DNA of 58,168 nt from Oceanospirillaceae bacterium (GTDB taxonomy: Bacteria; Pseudomonadota; Gammaproteobacteria; Pseudomonadales; Oceanobacteraceae): contig PBQA01000004.1 of the NCBI GenBank assembly GCA_002724925.1, positions 1-58,168 of the forward strand, given 5' to 3'. The notes under the pieces were generated by a model. That model saw only the letters and a list, made by a program, of their open reading frames with translations, had not been told where the DNA came from and did not search any database. Positions 34,937-42,059 of this stretch are shown one piece after another (the first letter of the stretch is position 1; each line of letters starts with the position of its first letter). The position numbers were made by a program, and so were the translations under genes.

Positions 34937-34952
34937 ATATCAGGCAGAAATC
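34914..34952. repeat. 11-bp-phased GATATC array 9
   Basis: Units at 34914 GACATC, 34925 GATATC, 34936 GATATC and 34947 GAAATC. It overlaps the 3' end of the second RHH_4 gene and lies about 135 bp upstream of the AbiEi start. Confidence 0.78.
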
Positions 34953-35043
34953 AAAAATCCCGATATATGCCACGCTGGCGGTGGGTTAGTGGCTGTCCAT
35001 CGGATGCCTGCCTCTCGTCTGCTCAGCGCAGCATCCTTGCAGA

Positions 35044-35073
35044 GTGTCAGAAACTGCACTATATTTCTGACAC
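35044..35073. promoter_or_regulatory. GTGTCAGAAA-N10-TTTCTGACAC operator
   Basis: Perfect 10-bp inverted repeat ending 14 bp upstream of the AbiEi ATG, with TATAT in the spacer. AbiEi proteins repress their own promoter through inverted repeats, so this is the probable operator. Confidence 0.75.
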
Positions 35074-35087
35074 TAGGAGCACGGATC

Positions 35088-35714
35088 ATGACCACAGTCA
35101 GTAGACAGCCCGCAGGGCAGGCAGAACGGTTGAGCGAGAAGGTGCTGGCCCATGCCAGCACCTTGCCCGAGGGCGTTCCGGTGACGGCCAAGGGCTTGCT
35201 GCATCTGGGCAGCAGGGCCGCAGTCGATCAGGCGCTGTCGCGCCTCACCAGGCGCGGCGCGCTCTTGCGCGCCGGTCGCGGTGCCTATGTGCTGCCGGTC
35301 GAAAGCCGTTTCGGCAAACGTGCCCCCTCGGTTGAGAAGACCGTGGTGGCCTTGGCCGAACAGCGCGGTGAGCGGATCACTGCAAGCGGTGCCATGGCAG
35401 CGAATGCCTTGGGCTTGACCACCCAGGTTCCGACCCGCCCGGTCTATCTGACCTCGGGCCGATCCCGGCGTCTGGTGCTCGGCAAACAGGAAGTGGAGCT
35501 GCGCCACGCGCCTAATTGGCAGCTGGCGCTCGGCAACGCGAAGCCGGGGCAGGTGATCCGGGCCTTGGCCTGGCTCGGCCCTGAGAAGGCCGAGGCGGCT
35601 GCCTCGCGCCTGCGCACCACCCTGAACAGCGAGGAGCGGGCAGAGCTGGCCCGTGTCGCGGGCCGGATGCCGGATTGGCTGGCTGGCACCGTCAGCCGGA
35701 TGGCGCATGGCTGA
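35088..35714 (+). CDS. AbiEi/DUF6088-like type IV antitoxin
   Basis: 208 residues from ATG 35088 with TAGGAGC upstream. An N-terminal winged helix (VTAKGLLHLGSRAAVDQALSR, LTRRGALLRAGRGAYVLP) is followed by the DUF6088/AbiEi body (RITASGAMAANALGLTTQVP, VYLTSGRSRRLVLGK). It represses its operon and counteracts an AbiEii nucleotidyltransferase. Here the toxin is truncated, so only the regulator is intact. Confidence 0.85.
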   Translation: MTTVSRQPAGQAERLSEKVLAHASTLPEGVPVTAKGLLHLGSRAAVDQALSRLTRRGALLRAGRGAYVLPVESRFGKRAPSVEKTVVALAEQRGERITASGAMAANALGLTTQVPTRPVYLTSGRSRRLVLGKQEVELRHAPNWQLALGNAKPGQVIRALAWLGPEKAEAAASRLRTTLNSEERAELARVAGRMPDWLAGTVSRMAHG

Positions 35715-35871
35715 AACGTATTTTGATCTGACAGCTGCCGATCGACGCGAGGTGCTGGACGTAGCGGCCAGCGCCTCCCGCCGCGATGCATTTTTAGCAA
35801 GGTCGACCGGCGGCTGCAGAACTACAGCAACGCGGCGCACACATCGAAGCGGCCTCCACCTTGCCCGGTAA
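35707..35871 (+). pseudogene. Truncated AbiEii-type nucleotidyltransferase toxin
   Basis: The frame begins MAETYFDLTAADRREVLDVAA, overlapping the antitoxin stop by 8 bp, exactly as an AbiEii toxin starts. After about 30 residues it becomes Arg/Thr-rich sequence and stops at 55 residues; family members have about 250-300 and carry the nucleotidyltransferase motif, which is absent. The break is near 35800. The toxin is dead. Confidence 0.75.
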
Positions 35872-35968
35872 CCTCGGTCACATCGACCCGTTCATGACCT
35901 GTATGAGGCGCGTACCGTTTTTCTTTCCGAGCTCACCGAATTCCTCTATCTCTCAACGAGAAGAAAAC

Positions 35969-36841
35969 ATGAGCAGATTTCGCATTATGGATTCACATTT
36001 CGGATCAGTTGGGGATTTTCAAGGCTACTCCGCTGAAGAAATGAGTGCGATGAGTTCTCAGGAACAAGTCGCAATAATGGTCGAGTGGTTCAACCAGCAG
36101 TTTGAGGACCCCCAAAACGAAACGCCATACAACAAGGACCTGGGCGGGTACGTATACCTGTGGGGCGGTCCCTTCGACGCCAGTGACCAAATCCAAGCTG
36201 AGTTCTCAGACGCCGTGGACTTCGATACGATGATGCTTGCAGTGGATCGTGTTCAGGGTGATGGGACGCTCGAATGGGCACCGACAACTGGTGGCGATTT
36301 CTACGAACACCCGGAAGATGACCGTGTTGAAGCGGGAGAGATCGTTGATGGGGACGGCGAATGGTCTCCGATAATTCCGGATCAGGCACCAGTGCCGCCG
36401 GAGCCAGAAGCGCGCGCCGAGGTGATCCGGCGTCTGGACGAATTGGAAGCAATAGTCCAACCGCTTCTGGATAAGTTCGAGGCTGAAGCTCAAGCCCCGC
36501 CTATGATGGGCCATAACAACCCGCCTGAGGAACTGGAAATCGTTCAAGCCGTTTCTCGGGACGAGTGGCGGCAGGGGAAAGCCGCGATTGATGAAATTCG
36601 CCAACAAACGCAGGTTGAGGAACCCGACATTGGGAGCGTGGAGCAGAGCAATAATCGCCTGCTTGCTGCGGCGACTGCCTTGGCCGGATGGATTCAGAAC
36701 CGGGTTAACGCCGCAATTGATGCCGGTGCTGCCATCGGTGTCGCGTATGGCATTGCAAATCTTGAGGCAGCAAGAGCGGCACTTATAGGTGCGGCTCAAG
36801 CAGTTCAAACGTGGTTGGCATCAATGCATTGGCCGTTCTGA
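35969..36841 (+). CDS. Unknown acidic protein with C-terminal hydrophobic helices
   Basis: 290 residues from ATG 35969. The first ~75 residues contain GGYVYLWGGPFDASDQIQAE; a Pro/Glu-rich linker (QAPVPPEPEARAEV) leads to a helical segment with a PPMMGHNNPPEELE motif near 185, and the C-terminus has amphipathic to hydrophobic Ala-rich helices. Base composition is visibly lower in GC than its neighbours, suggesting separate transfer. Position between AbiE and DUF3800 suggests a defence-type gene; no function can be named. Confidence 0.65.
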   Translation: MSRFRIMDSHFGSVGDFQGYSAEEMSAMSSQEQVAIMVEWFNQQFEDPQNETPYNKDLGGYVYLWGGPFDASDQIQAEFSDAVDFDTMMLAVDRVQGDGTLEWAPTTGGDFYEHPEDDRVEAGEIVDGDGEWSPIIPDQAPVPPEPEARAEVIRRLDELEAIVQPLLDKFEAEAQAPPMMGHNNPPEELEIVQAVSRDEWRQGKAAIDEIRQQTQVEEPDIGSVEQSNNRLLAAATALAGWIQNRVNAAIDAGAAIGVAYGIANLEAARAALIGAAQAVQTWLASMHWPF

Positions 36842-37206
36842 GGTCCACGCAGTTCGAGCCTACGCCCCCCCCAAAAAAATCTGTCGAAACTGTTCCTGGC
36901 GCGGTGCTCGGTCTGACCCTGTAAAGCCGCACCCAGATTCACCGGTTAAGGCGACACCCAGTTTTGCGGATTCTGTCGCCCCTGGAGAGGCGCGATGAAC
37001 CGCACCAACGCACCCGTCGCTCCCGGCCCTTTCCGAACATTCGCCAGTAGTGGCATTGCTGCGGTGCTGTTTCCCCGAACCGGTCATCCGTCGCATCGTG
37101 CAGCAGGTATACTCCGGCCAAGGTCCGCAGTGCGGAGCTTGGCTTCCATCCATGACTCAGAATCAAGAATCTGTTTTATATAAATTCAACAGGATCTTGG
37201 GAGCGA
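36842..37206. other. Scar-like intergenic region with direct repeats
   Basis: No credible gene. CCCCCCC followed by AAAAAAA occurs near 36865-36878. A pair AAAGCCGCACCCAG (36922) and AAGGCGACACCCAG (36949) resembles repeated terminal motifs of some insertion sequences, so this may be an eroded IS end. A weak frame at 36995-37183 has no domain. Confidence 0.4.
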
Positions 37207-38334
37207 GTGCAGATGTATTGCTATGTCGACGAGAGCGGGAATACCGGGAACACTCTATTCGATCCTGCGCAGCCCATACTCTACTACGGGTTGATCACTT
37301 CTAAGACTAACCTTGATGTTTCTGCCGAGCCGTTGCTCCGAGCTGCGCGCGCAAAGCTCGGCGTGGAGCGCGTTCATGCGAATGAGTTGGGCGTCGGGCG
37401 ACTGTCGGAGGTCGCGTTGAGCCTGGGTCGCTTTGCGCTGAAGCGCGACGTGCGGTTCTCGCTCTACAAGGTGGTGAAGCCCGACCACGCCATTATCAGC
37501 TTCTTTGACCAAGTTTTCGACTCCGGGGTCAACGAAGCGGTTCGATGGGACCACTACTGGACACCGCTGCGATACCCGCTTCTCTTCAAGGTCGCCTACC
37601 TGTTTGACGAGGAGACCGCAAAAGCCGCCTGGGCTGCACGGGTGGAGCGCAACCCAGCAAGAGCTGCGGAAGCTCTGCAAAAATTATGCGCGACGCTCAA
37701 GGACCGCATCCATCGTCTTCCGGACGCTCGTTCCCGCGACCTAATCTCAGGAGCGCTGAAATGGGCCGCAGCGAACACATTCGACATCAGCTACGGCGTG
37801 GGGAACAAAGACAGTGCGCTTCAAATTTCTCCGAACCTCGTCGGCTTCCAACAAGTGCTCCAGTCGGCGGCCGCCCAGGCTCAGAAGCAATCGCGGCAGG
37901 TCCGCCAGATCGTCGTGGACCGGCAAACCCAGTTCAATCGAGCTCAGGGCGAGCTGGCCGATATATATCGGGCCATGCGCGGCCACAAGCAAAGCATGGG
38001 CCCCGGAATGCCCGAGTTGGATATGACGAATATGCCGGAGGTTCCGCCCGACTTCCGGCCAGGTGACCTGAGCGCAGGCCTTGAGTTGGTCGATGTCGTG
38101 CTGTGGGTCGCGAAGCGGTGGCAAGAGGACAAGCCTCTATCCCCGGAGCTGGGGGAAATGTTCAATGCCTTCGCTAAGCGCGGCGGCACCGACGAGGTAT
38201 CGCTTAGCGGGCTGGAGCACCGGTGGAGCTTCCTCGCGAACCTGCCGATTCCCGACGGCCCATTACCTGATGATCTAACGAAGCAGATCGCCAGATGGGA
38301 AGACGCGCGAATACAGGCTATAAAGGATTGCTAA
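37207..38334 (+). CDS. DUF3800 protein (second copy)
   Basis: 375 residues: MQMYCYVDESGNTG, VHANELGVG near 56, FFDQVFDSGVNEAV near 98, VVDRQTQFNRAQ near 238 and AGLELVDVVLWVAKRW near 292 follow the same order as the copy at 26809-27933, with low identity between landmarks. An RNase H-like nuclease is likely from the acidic motifs; the role is unknown. Its stop codon lies in the 8-bp duplication of the composite transposon, so the gene survived the insertion intact. Before the insertion it stood convergent to herA. Confidence 0.82.
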   Translation: MQMYCYVDESGNTGNTLFDPAQPILYYGLITSKTNLDVSAEPLLRAARAKLGVERVHANELGVGRLSEVALSLGRFALKRDVRFSLYKVVKPDHAIISFFDQVFDSGVNEAVRWDHYWTPLRYPLLFKVAYLFDEETAKAAWAARVERNPARAAEALQKLCATLKDRIHRLPDARSRDLISGALKWAAANTFDISYGVGNKDSALQISPNLVGFQQVLQSAAAQAQKQSRQVRQIVVDRQTQFNRAQGELADIYRAMRGHKQSMGPGMPELDMTNMPEVPPDFRPGDLSAGLELVDVVLWVAKRWQEDKPLSPELGEMFNAFAKRGGTDEVSLSGLEHRWSFLANLPIPDGPLPDDLTKQIARWEDARIQAIKDC

Positions 38335-38336
38335 AG
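38329..38336. repeat. 8-bp target-site duplication of the composite transposon (left copy)
   Basis: TGCTAAAG, identical to 95-102, directly before the IS66 left inverted repeat. The sequence after the right end of this IS copy is CCATCAAT, which does not match, so the duplication belongs to the larger composite unit. Confidence 0.8.
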
Positions 38337-38424
38337 GTAAGCGCCTCGGCGATCCCCTCCTGCCGCTCTGAGGCTATCCGTGCGAGTCCTGTTGTCGAGA
38401 TGAGGCATCGGACTGGACGGCAAA

Positions 38425-38862
38425 ATGGACGGCTCTTTAGACGGCCCAACGGATGGCTACGCTGGCAGGATCGAGGTTTTCGAAGGGCGGTCGGGCCGGC
38501 GCATGCGGAGCGCGGCCGAACGGGCGCGGATCGCGGCGGAGAGCCTGGTTCCCGGAGCGAAGGTGACAGATGTCGCTCGGCGGCATGATGTGACCCGCTG
38601 GCAGGTCTACGATTGGCGCAAGAAGCTGATGGCCGGTGCGCTGGTTCTGCCTGCCGAAACGGCTGACGAACCGATGTTCGCGGCGCTTGTCGTTGAGCCA
38701 AAGCCGGCCCGGCCTGCACCCGGCCCGAAACGCTGCGGCGGTGCGACCAGGTCCAGCAGGATCGAGATGATGGTCGATGGCGTGACCCTGCATGTGCCGC
38801 CGGATGTCGATGAGGCGCAATTGACCCGGATGATCCGCGCGATCCGGGCGGCATCGCAATGA
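38425..38862 (+). CDS. tnpA: IS66 accessory protein TnpA
   Basis: 145 residues with an HTH (VTDVARRHDVTRWQVYDWRKK near 52-72) typical of the small IS66 OrfA protein, which probably binds the IS ends. Its stop overlaps the tnpB start (ATGA). The first bases of a second copy are at window positions 1-6. Confidence 0.9.
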   Translation: MDGSLDGPTDGYAGRIEVFEGRSGRRMRSAAERARIAAESLVPGAKVTDVARRHDVTRWQVYDWRKKLMAGALVLPAETADEPMFAALVVEPKPARPAPGPKRCGGATRSSRIEMMVDGVTLHVPPDVDEAQLTRMIRAIRAASQ

Positions 38863-39212
38863 TCTCGCCGGCTGGCGGGCTGCGCGTCTACGTTGCCACG
38901 CGCCCGACGGATTTCCGGAAGGGCATAGACGGCCTTGCGCTGCTGGTTCAGGAGACGATGGGCCTGGACCCGTTCAGCGGCGCAGCTTTTGTGTTCCGGG
39001 CCAAGCGTGCTGACCGCATCAAGATCCTGGTCTGGGATCAGACCGGCATCGTGCTGGTCCACAAGCGCCTGGAAGGCGCGAAGTTTGTCTGGCCCAAGGC
39101 GCAGGACGGCGTGATGAAGATGTCGCCTGCGCAGTTCTCGGCGCTGTTCGAAGGTCTCGATTGGCGGCTTGTCCGTCCCGAACGTGTGCGGCGACCGGAA
39201 CTGGCCGGGTAG
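38859..39212 (+). CDS. tnpB: IS66 accessory protein TnpB (IS66 Orf2)
   Basis: 117 residues: VYVATRPTDFRKGIDGLALL, LDPFSGAAFVFRAKRADRIK and ILVWDQTGIVLVHKRLE are the IS66 Orf2 signature. Required for IS66 transposition in known elements, although its chemistry is unclear. Full length. Confidence 0.95.
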   Translation: MISPAGGLRVYVATRPTDFRKGIDGLALLVQETMGLDPFSGAAFVFRAKRADRIKILVWDQTGIVLVHKRLEGAKFVWPKAQDGVMKMSPAQFSALFEGLDWRLVRPERVRRPELAG

Positions 39213-39262
39213 CTGCGGCAGAGTGACTCGGCGATGATTTGTCGGTGGTGGGGATCCCGCCC

Positions 39263-40846
39263 ATGTGCTTGATCGCAGCCATGACCGACACCGCCCTGGC
39301 CGAAGAGAATGCGCTTCTGAAGGCCCGCCTCGCCGAGACCGAGGCGGCACTGGCAGATGCGGTCGAGGCCCAGAAACGGCTGGAAAGCATTGTCAGCGAG
39401 TTGCGGCGGGAGAAGTTCGGACGGAAATCCGAAAAGCTCGATCCGGAGCAGTTCAACCTGCCGCTCGAAGATGTCGAACTGGCGCAGGGCGTGCTGGACG
39501 CGGCGCAGGAGAAGGCGCGGCGCGCGCTGAAGGGGCAAGGTGCTGCCGAGAGCGGCGCGCCGAACCGCAACCGCGGGCATCTCCCGAAGCATCTGCCCCG
39601 GGTCGAACGGATCATCGAACCGGAGACCACGATGTGTCCGTGCGGTTGCGGTGAGATGGCCAGGATTGGCGAGGATGTCTCCGAGCGGCTGGACGTGGTG
39701 CCAGCCCAGCTCCGCGTGCTGGTTACCCGGCGCCCCAGATATGCCTGCCGGCGCTGCTCCGGCACCGTGGTCCAGGCGCATGCGCCGGAACATGTCGTGC
39801 CCGGCGGTCTGCCCACCGAAGCGCTGATTGCGCAGGTCATGGTCGCCAAGTTCGGCGACCACCTTCCATTCTACCGCCAGGCCGAAATCTATACCCGGCA
39901 GGGGATCACCCTGGACCGGGCCACGCTCGGCAACTGGGTCGGGCGCGCCTGCTTCCACCTGCGCCCGATCGCCGATCACCTGAAGGAGCGGCTGAAGGGC
40001 GCGGACCGGGTGTTCATGGATGAGACCCGGGCCCCGGTGCTGGATCCCGGACGACGAAAAACGAAAACCGGCTACTTCTGGGCCATTGTCGCCGATGACC
40101 GGGGTCACGGCGGTGCCGGCCCTCCCGTGGTGATGTTCCACTACGCGCCCGGCCGTGGCGCCGTGCATGCGCTTCGCTTCCTCGAGGGCTATCGCGGGCA
40201 CTTCGTGCAATGCGACGGTTATGAAGCCTATGACAAGCTCACCAAGGTCGACCGGCCTGTGGGCCCATGGACCCTCGTCCATTGCTGGACCCATGCGCGT
40301 CGGCGGTTCGTGAAACGCCTGGAAAAGGACGGCTCACCGATTGCCGAGGAAGCCCTGCGCCAGATCGCCGAGCTCTATGCCATCGAGAAATCCGTGCGCG
40401 GGCTGGGTCCCGAAGCACGGCTTGCCGCCCGGCGCGAACTCTCCGCACCGATCATTGCCGCCTTCCGCCCTTGGCTCGAGGCGCAGCTGTCGCGCATCCC
40501 GCGTTCGTCAAAGCTGGCCGAGGACATCCGCTACACCCTGGCGCGCTGGCCCGGCCTGACGCGCTTCCTTAACGACGGCCGTCTGGAGCTGGACACCAAC
40601 CCGGTCGAGAACCAGATCAGGAAAATTGCTCTGACTCGGAAAAACGCCCTCTTCGCCGGGCACGAGGTCGGCGCAGAGAACTGGGCATTGCTCGCCAGCC
40701 TGATCGCGAACTGCAAGATGTGCGACGTCGATCCGGTCAGCTACCTCTCCGACACGTTGCGCGCGTTGCTCGACGGTCATCCCAGAAGCCGCATCGACGA
40801 TCTCATGCCCTGGAACTTCGCGGCCGCGTCAAGCCGCGCCGCGTAG
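39263..40846 (+). CDS. tnpC: IS66 transposase TnpC (DDE)
   Basis: About 527 residues. An N-terminal leucine-zipper coiled coil (EENALLKARLAETEAAL) precedes a zinc-binding region (MCPCGCGEM, YACRRCSG) and the DDE catalytic core: VFMDETRAPVL, FVQCDGYEAYDKL, WTHARRRF and NPVENQIRKIALTRKNALFAG. ATG 39263 is chosen for its GGGGA ribosome site; a TTG at 39239 and an ATG at 39281 are alternatives. Intact, so it can move both arms of the composite element. Confidence 0.93.
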   Translation: MCLIAAMTDTALAEENALLKARLAETEAALADAVEAQKRLESIVSELRREKFGRKSEKLDPEQFNLPLEDVELAQGVLDAAQEKARRALKGQGAAESGAPNRNRGHLPKHLPRVERIIEPETTMCPCGCGEMARIGEDVSERLDVVPAQLRVLVTRRPRYACRRCSGTVVQAHAPEHVVPGGLPTEALIAQVMVAKFGDHLPFYRQAEIYTRQGITLDRATLGNWVGRACFHLRPIADHLKERLKGADRVFMDETRAPVLDPGRRKTKTGYFWAIVADDRGHGGAGPPVVMFHYAPGRGAVHALRFLEGYRGHFVQCDGYEAYDKLTKVDRPVGPWTLVHCWTHARRRFVKRLEKDGSPIAEEALRQIAELYAIEKSVRGLGPEARLAARRELSAPIIAAFRPWLEAQLSRIPRSSKLAEDIRYTLARWPGLTRFLNDGRLELDTNPVENQIRKIALTRKNALFAGHEVGAENWALLASLIANCKMCDVDPVSYLSDTLRALLDGHPRSRIDDLMPWNFAAASSRAA

Positions 40847-40901
40847 GGGATCGCCGAGGCGCTTACCCATCAATCGCCGGTGAGAACCGAAAGGGTACGA
40901 A

Positions 40902-41567
40902 ATGCTGACAAGACGACACTTCATTCAGACAACAACGGCGCTTTTTTCGGTGACCGGTCCCGGTATGGCTTTTGCCGACACTTGGCCCACCGAGGCTCAG
41001 AAGGCTGAATGGGACGCACAGGTGACGCCTCAGGGTTATGTTGCCGAGACTTCCAACCCATGGGGATTGCACCCGCGGTTCCTACCGCAACGTGTGGTCG
41101 CGAAGGCCGGTCTCGTGCCGGGAGATATCCATGTCGACGCGGTCGCACGATATCTTTACCACATTGAAGAGGGTGGAACCGCGATGCGCTACGGCGTGGC
41201 CATCGCGCGGGGGAACCTCTACGAGCCGGGTGTCTATACCATCAAGCGCAAGGTCAGGTGGCCGCACTGGCAACCGACACAGAGCATGATCAATCGCGAC
41301 CCCGAACTTTATGCTGACATTGCCGATGGCATGGAACCGGGACCGGAAAACGCGCTTGGATCGAGGGCGCTGTATCTCTACGTCGGGGATCGCGATACCC
41401 TTTTGCGCATCCATGGCACTCCGAGCCCACGGAGTATCGGTGGCCGCGCAAGTTCGGGCTGCGTACGGATGGTCATGGCTCATATCAATGATCTTTACCC
41501 GAACGTCGAGACCGACTCTACGGCCTATCTTTACTCGGCGGAGGACAGCGTGACTGCCCGCAGCTAA
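40902..41567 (+). CDS. L,D-transpeptidase (YkuD), exported
   Basis: 221 residues with a Tat-like signal peptide (MLTRRHFIQTTTALFSVTG ... AFA). The YkuD catalytic motif IHGTPSPRSIGGRASSGCVRM supplies the His and the nucleophile Cys near 185-190. It makes 3-3 peptidoglycan cross-links or anchors proteins to the wall. It is the first cargo gene after the left IS66, only 36 bp away, and homologous in domain to 44919-45431. Confidence 0.9.
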   Translation: MLTRRHFIQTTTALFSVTGPGMAFADTWPTEAQKAEWDAQVTPQGYVAETSNPWGLHPRFLPQRVVAKAGLVPGDIHVDAVARYLYHIEEGGTAMRYGVAIARGNLYEPGVYTIKRKVRWPHWQPTQSMINRDPELYADIADGMEPGPENALGSRALYLYVGDRDTLLRIHGTPSPRSIGGRASSGCVRMVMAHINDLYPNVETDSTAYLYSAEDSVTARS

Positions 41568-41592
41568 GCCAAGCAGCGGACGGCAAACGCAA

Positions 41593-41877
41593 TTAAGTTT
41601 CGCGAGGGGTGCAGATACGATTGCCGTTCGCCGTGCGCAGCGGCAGCAAGGTTGTTTCTACGGGGCCGCTGTGTTCGTACCAGTAGCACCCGTCTTCCGG
41701 CACCAAGCGCGCGGTCGCAACATTCTGATCCGGGGCAGCCATCGCAATCACGGCTTCGGGAACGTTGCCCGGCTGGTCTGCCGCGTCGCCCGGCCCAGTC
41801 GGCTGGACTGCGCACCCGGCCGTAAGCGACAGCGCCACTGCGACCATCATTTTTTGCTTCAGCATCAAAACCCGCAT
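41593..41877 (-). CDS. Small lipoprotein of unknown function
   Basis: 94 residues from ATG 41877 (MRVLMLKQKMMVAVALSLTAGC), with AAGGAAG 6 bases upstream. The lipobox LTAGC gives a lipid-modified Cys near 22. The mature part is short, with a C-terminal CYWYEHSGPVETTLLPLRT motif. It would need LspA and Lnt, both encoded in this element. Function unknown. Confidence 0.75.
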   Translation of the reverse strand: MRVLMLKQKMMVAVALSLTAGCAVQPTGPGDAADQPGNVPEAVIAMAAPDQNVATARLVPEDGCYWYEHSGPVETTLLPLRTANGNRICTPRET

Positions 41878-41996
41878 CAAGCTTCCTTTCATGTCTGTTT
41901 TTCTTTGCAGCGGCTGTTCATGCCTCAAGGCGTGATGGAGCCGGTCACCGCATCCTCTAGCAATAAATCAAACTGAAATACCACCGTATTTTGCTC

Positions 41997-42027
41997 TTGA
42001 AGCTCTAGCTACTGTAGGGGCTATGTC
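41997..42027 (+). promoter_or_regulatory. MerR-type promoter of the P-type ATPase
   Basis: -35 TTGAAG (41997-42002), a 19-bp spacer containing the dyad CTCTAG-CTA-CTGTAG, and a -10 TATGTC (42022-42027). The over-long spacer is the hallmark of MerR-activated metal promoters. It shares its dyad with 54195-54211, 55467-55483 and 57785-57800. Confidence 0.75.
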
Positions 42028-42059
42028 ATGGTAAAGCACCCGAATCCAGAGGTCCATTC

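Larger units (their letters stand above)
38337..40866 (+). mobile_element. Complete IS66-family insertion sequence
   Basis: 2530 bp, bounded by inverted repeats that start GTAAGCGCCTCGGCGATC (38337) and end with its complement at 40866. It contains tnpA, tnpB and tnpC in the usual IS66 order. It forms the left arm of the composite transposon; the right arm is the inverted copy cut by the window ends (58070-58168 and 1-94). Confidence 0.95.

Noticed and set aside
24458-34952. Phased GATATC arrays as CRISPR or as chance EcoRV sites
   Set aside because: Units are 6 bp at an 11-bp period, without spacers of 30 bp or cas genes. Exact phasing over 3-6 units at nine sites is too regular for chance, in my judgement; no statistic was computed.
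36995-37183. 62-codon frame upstream of DUF3800
   Set aside because: No domain, atypical composition, within an IS-scar-like region.
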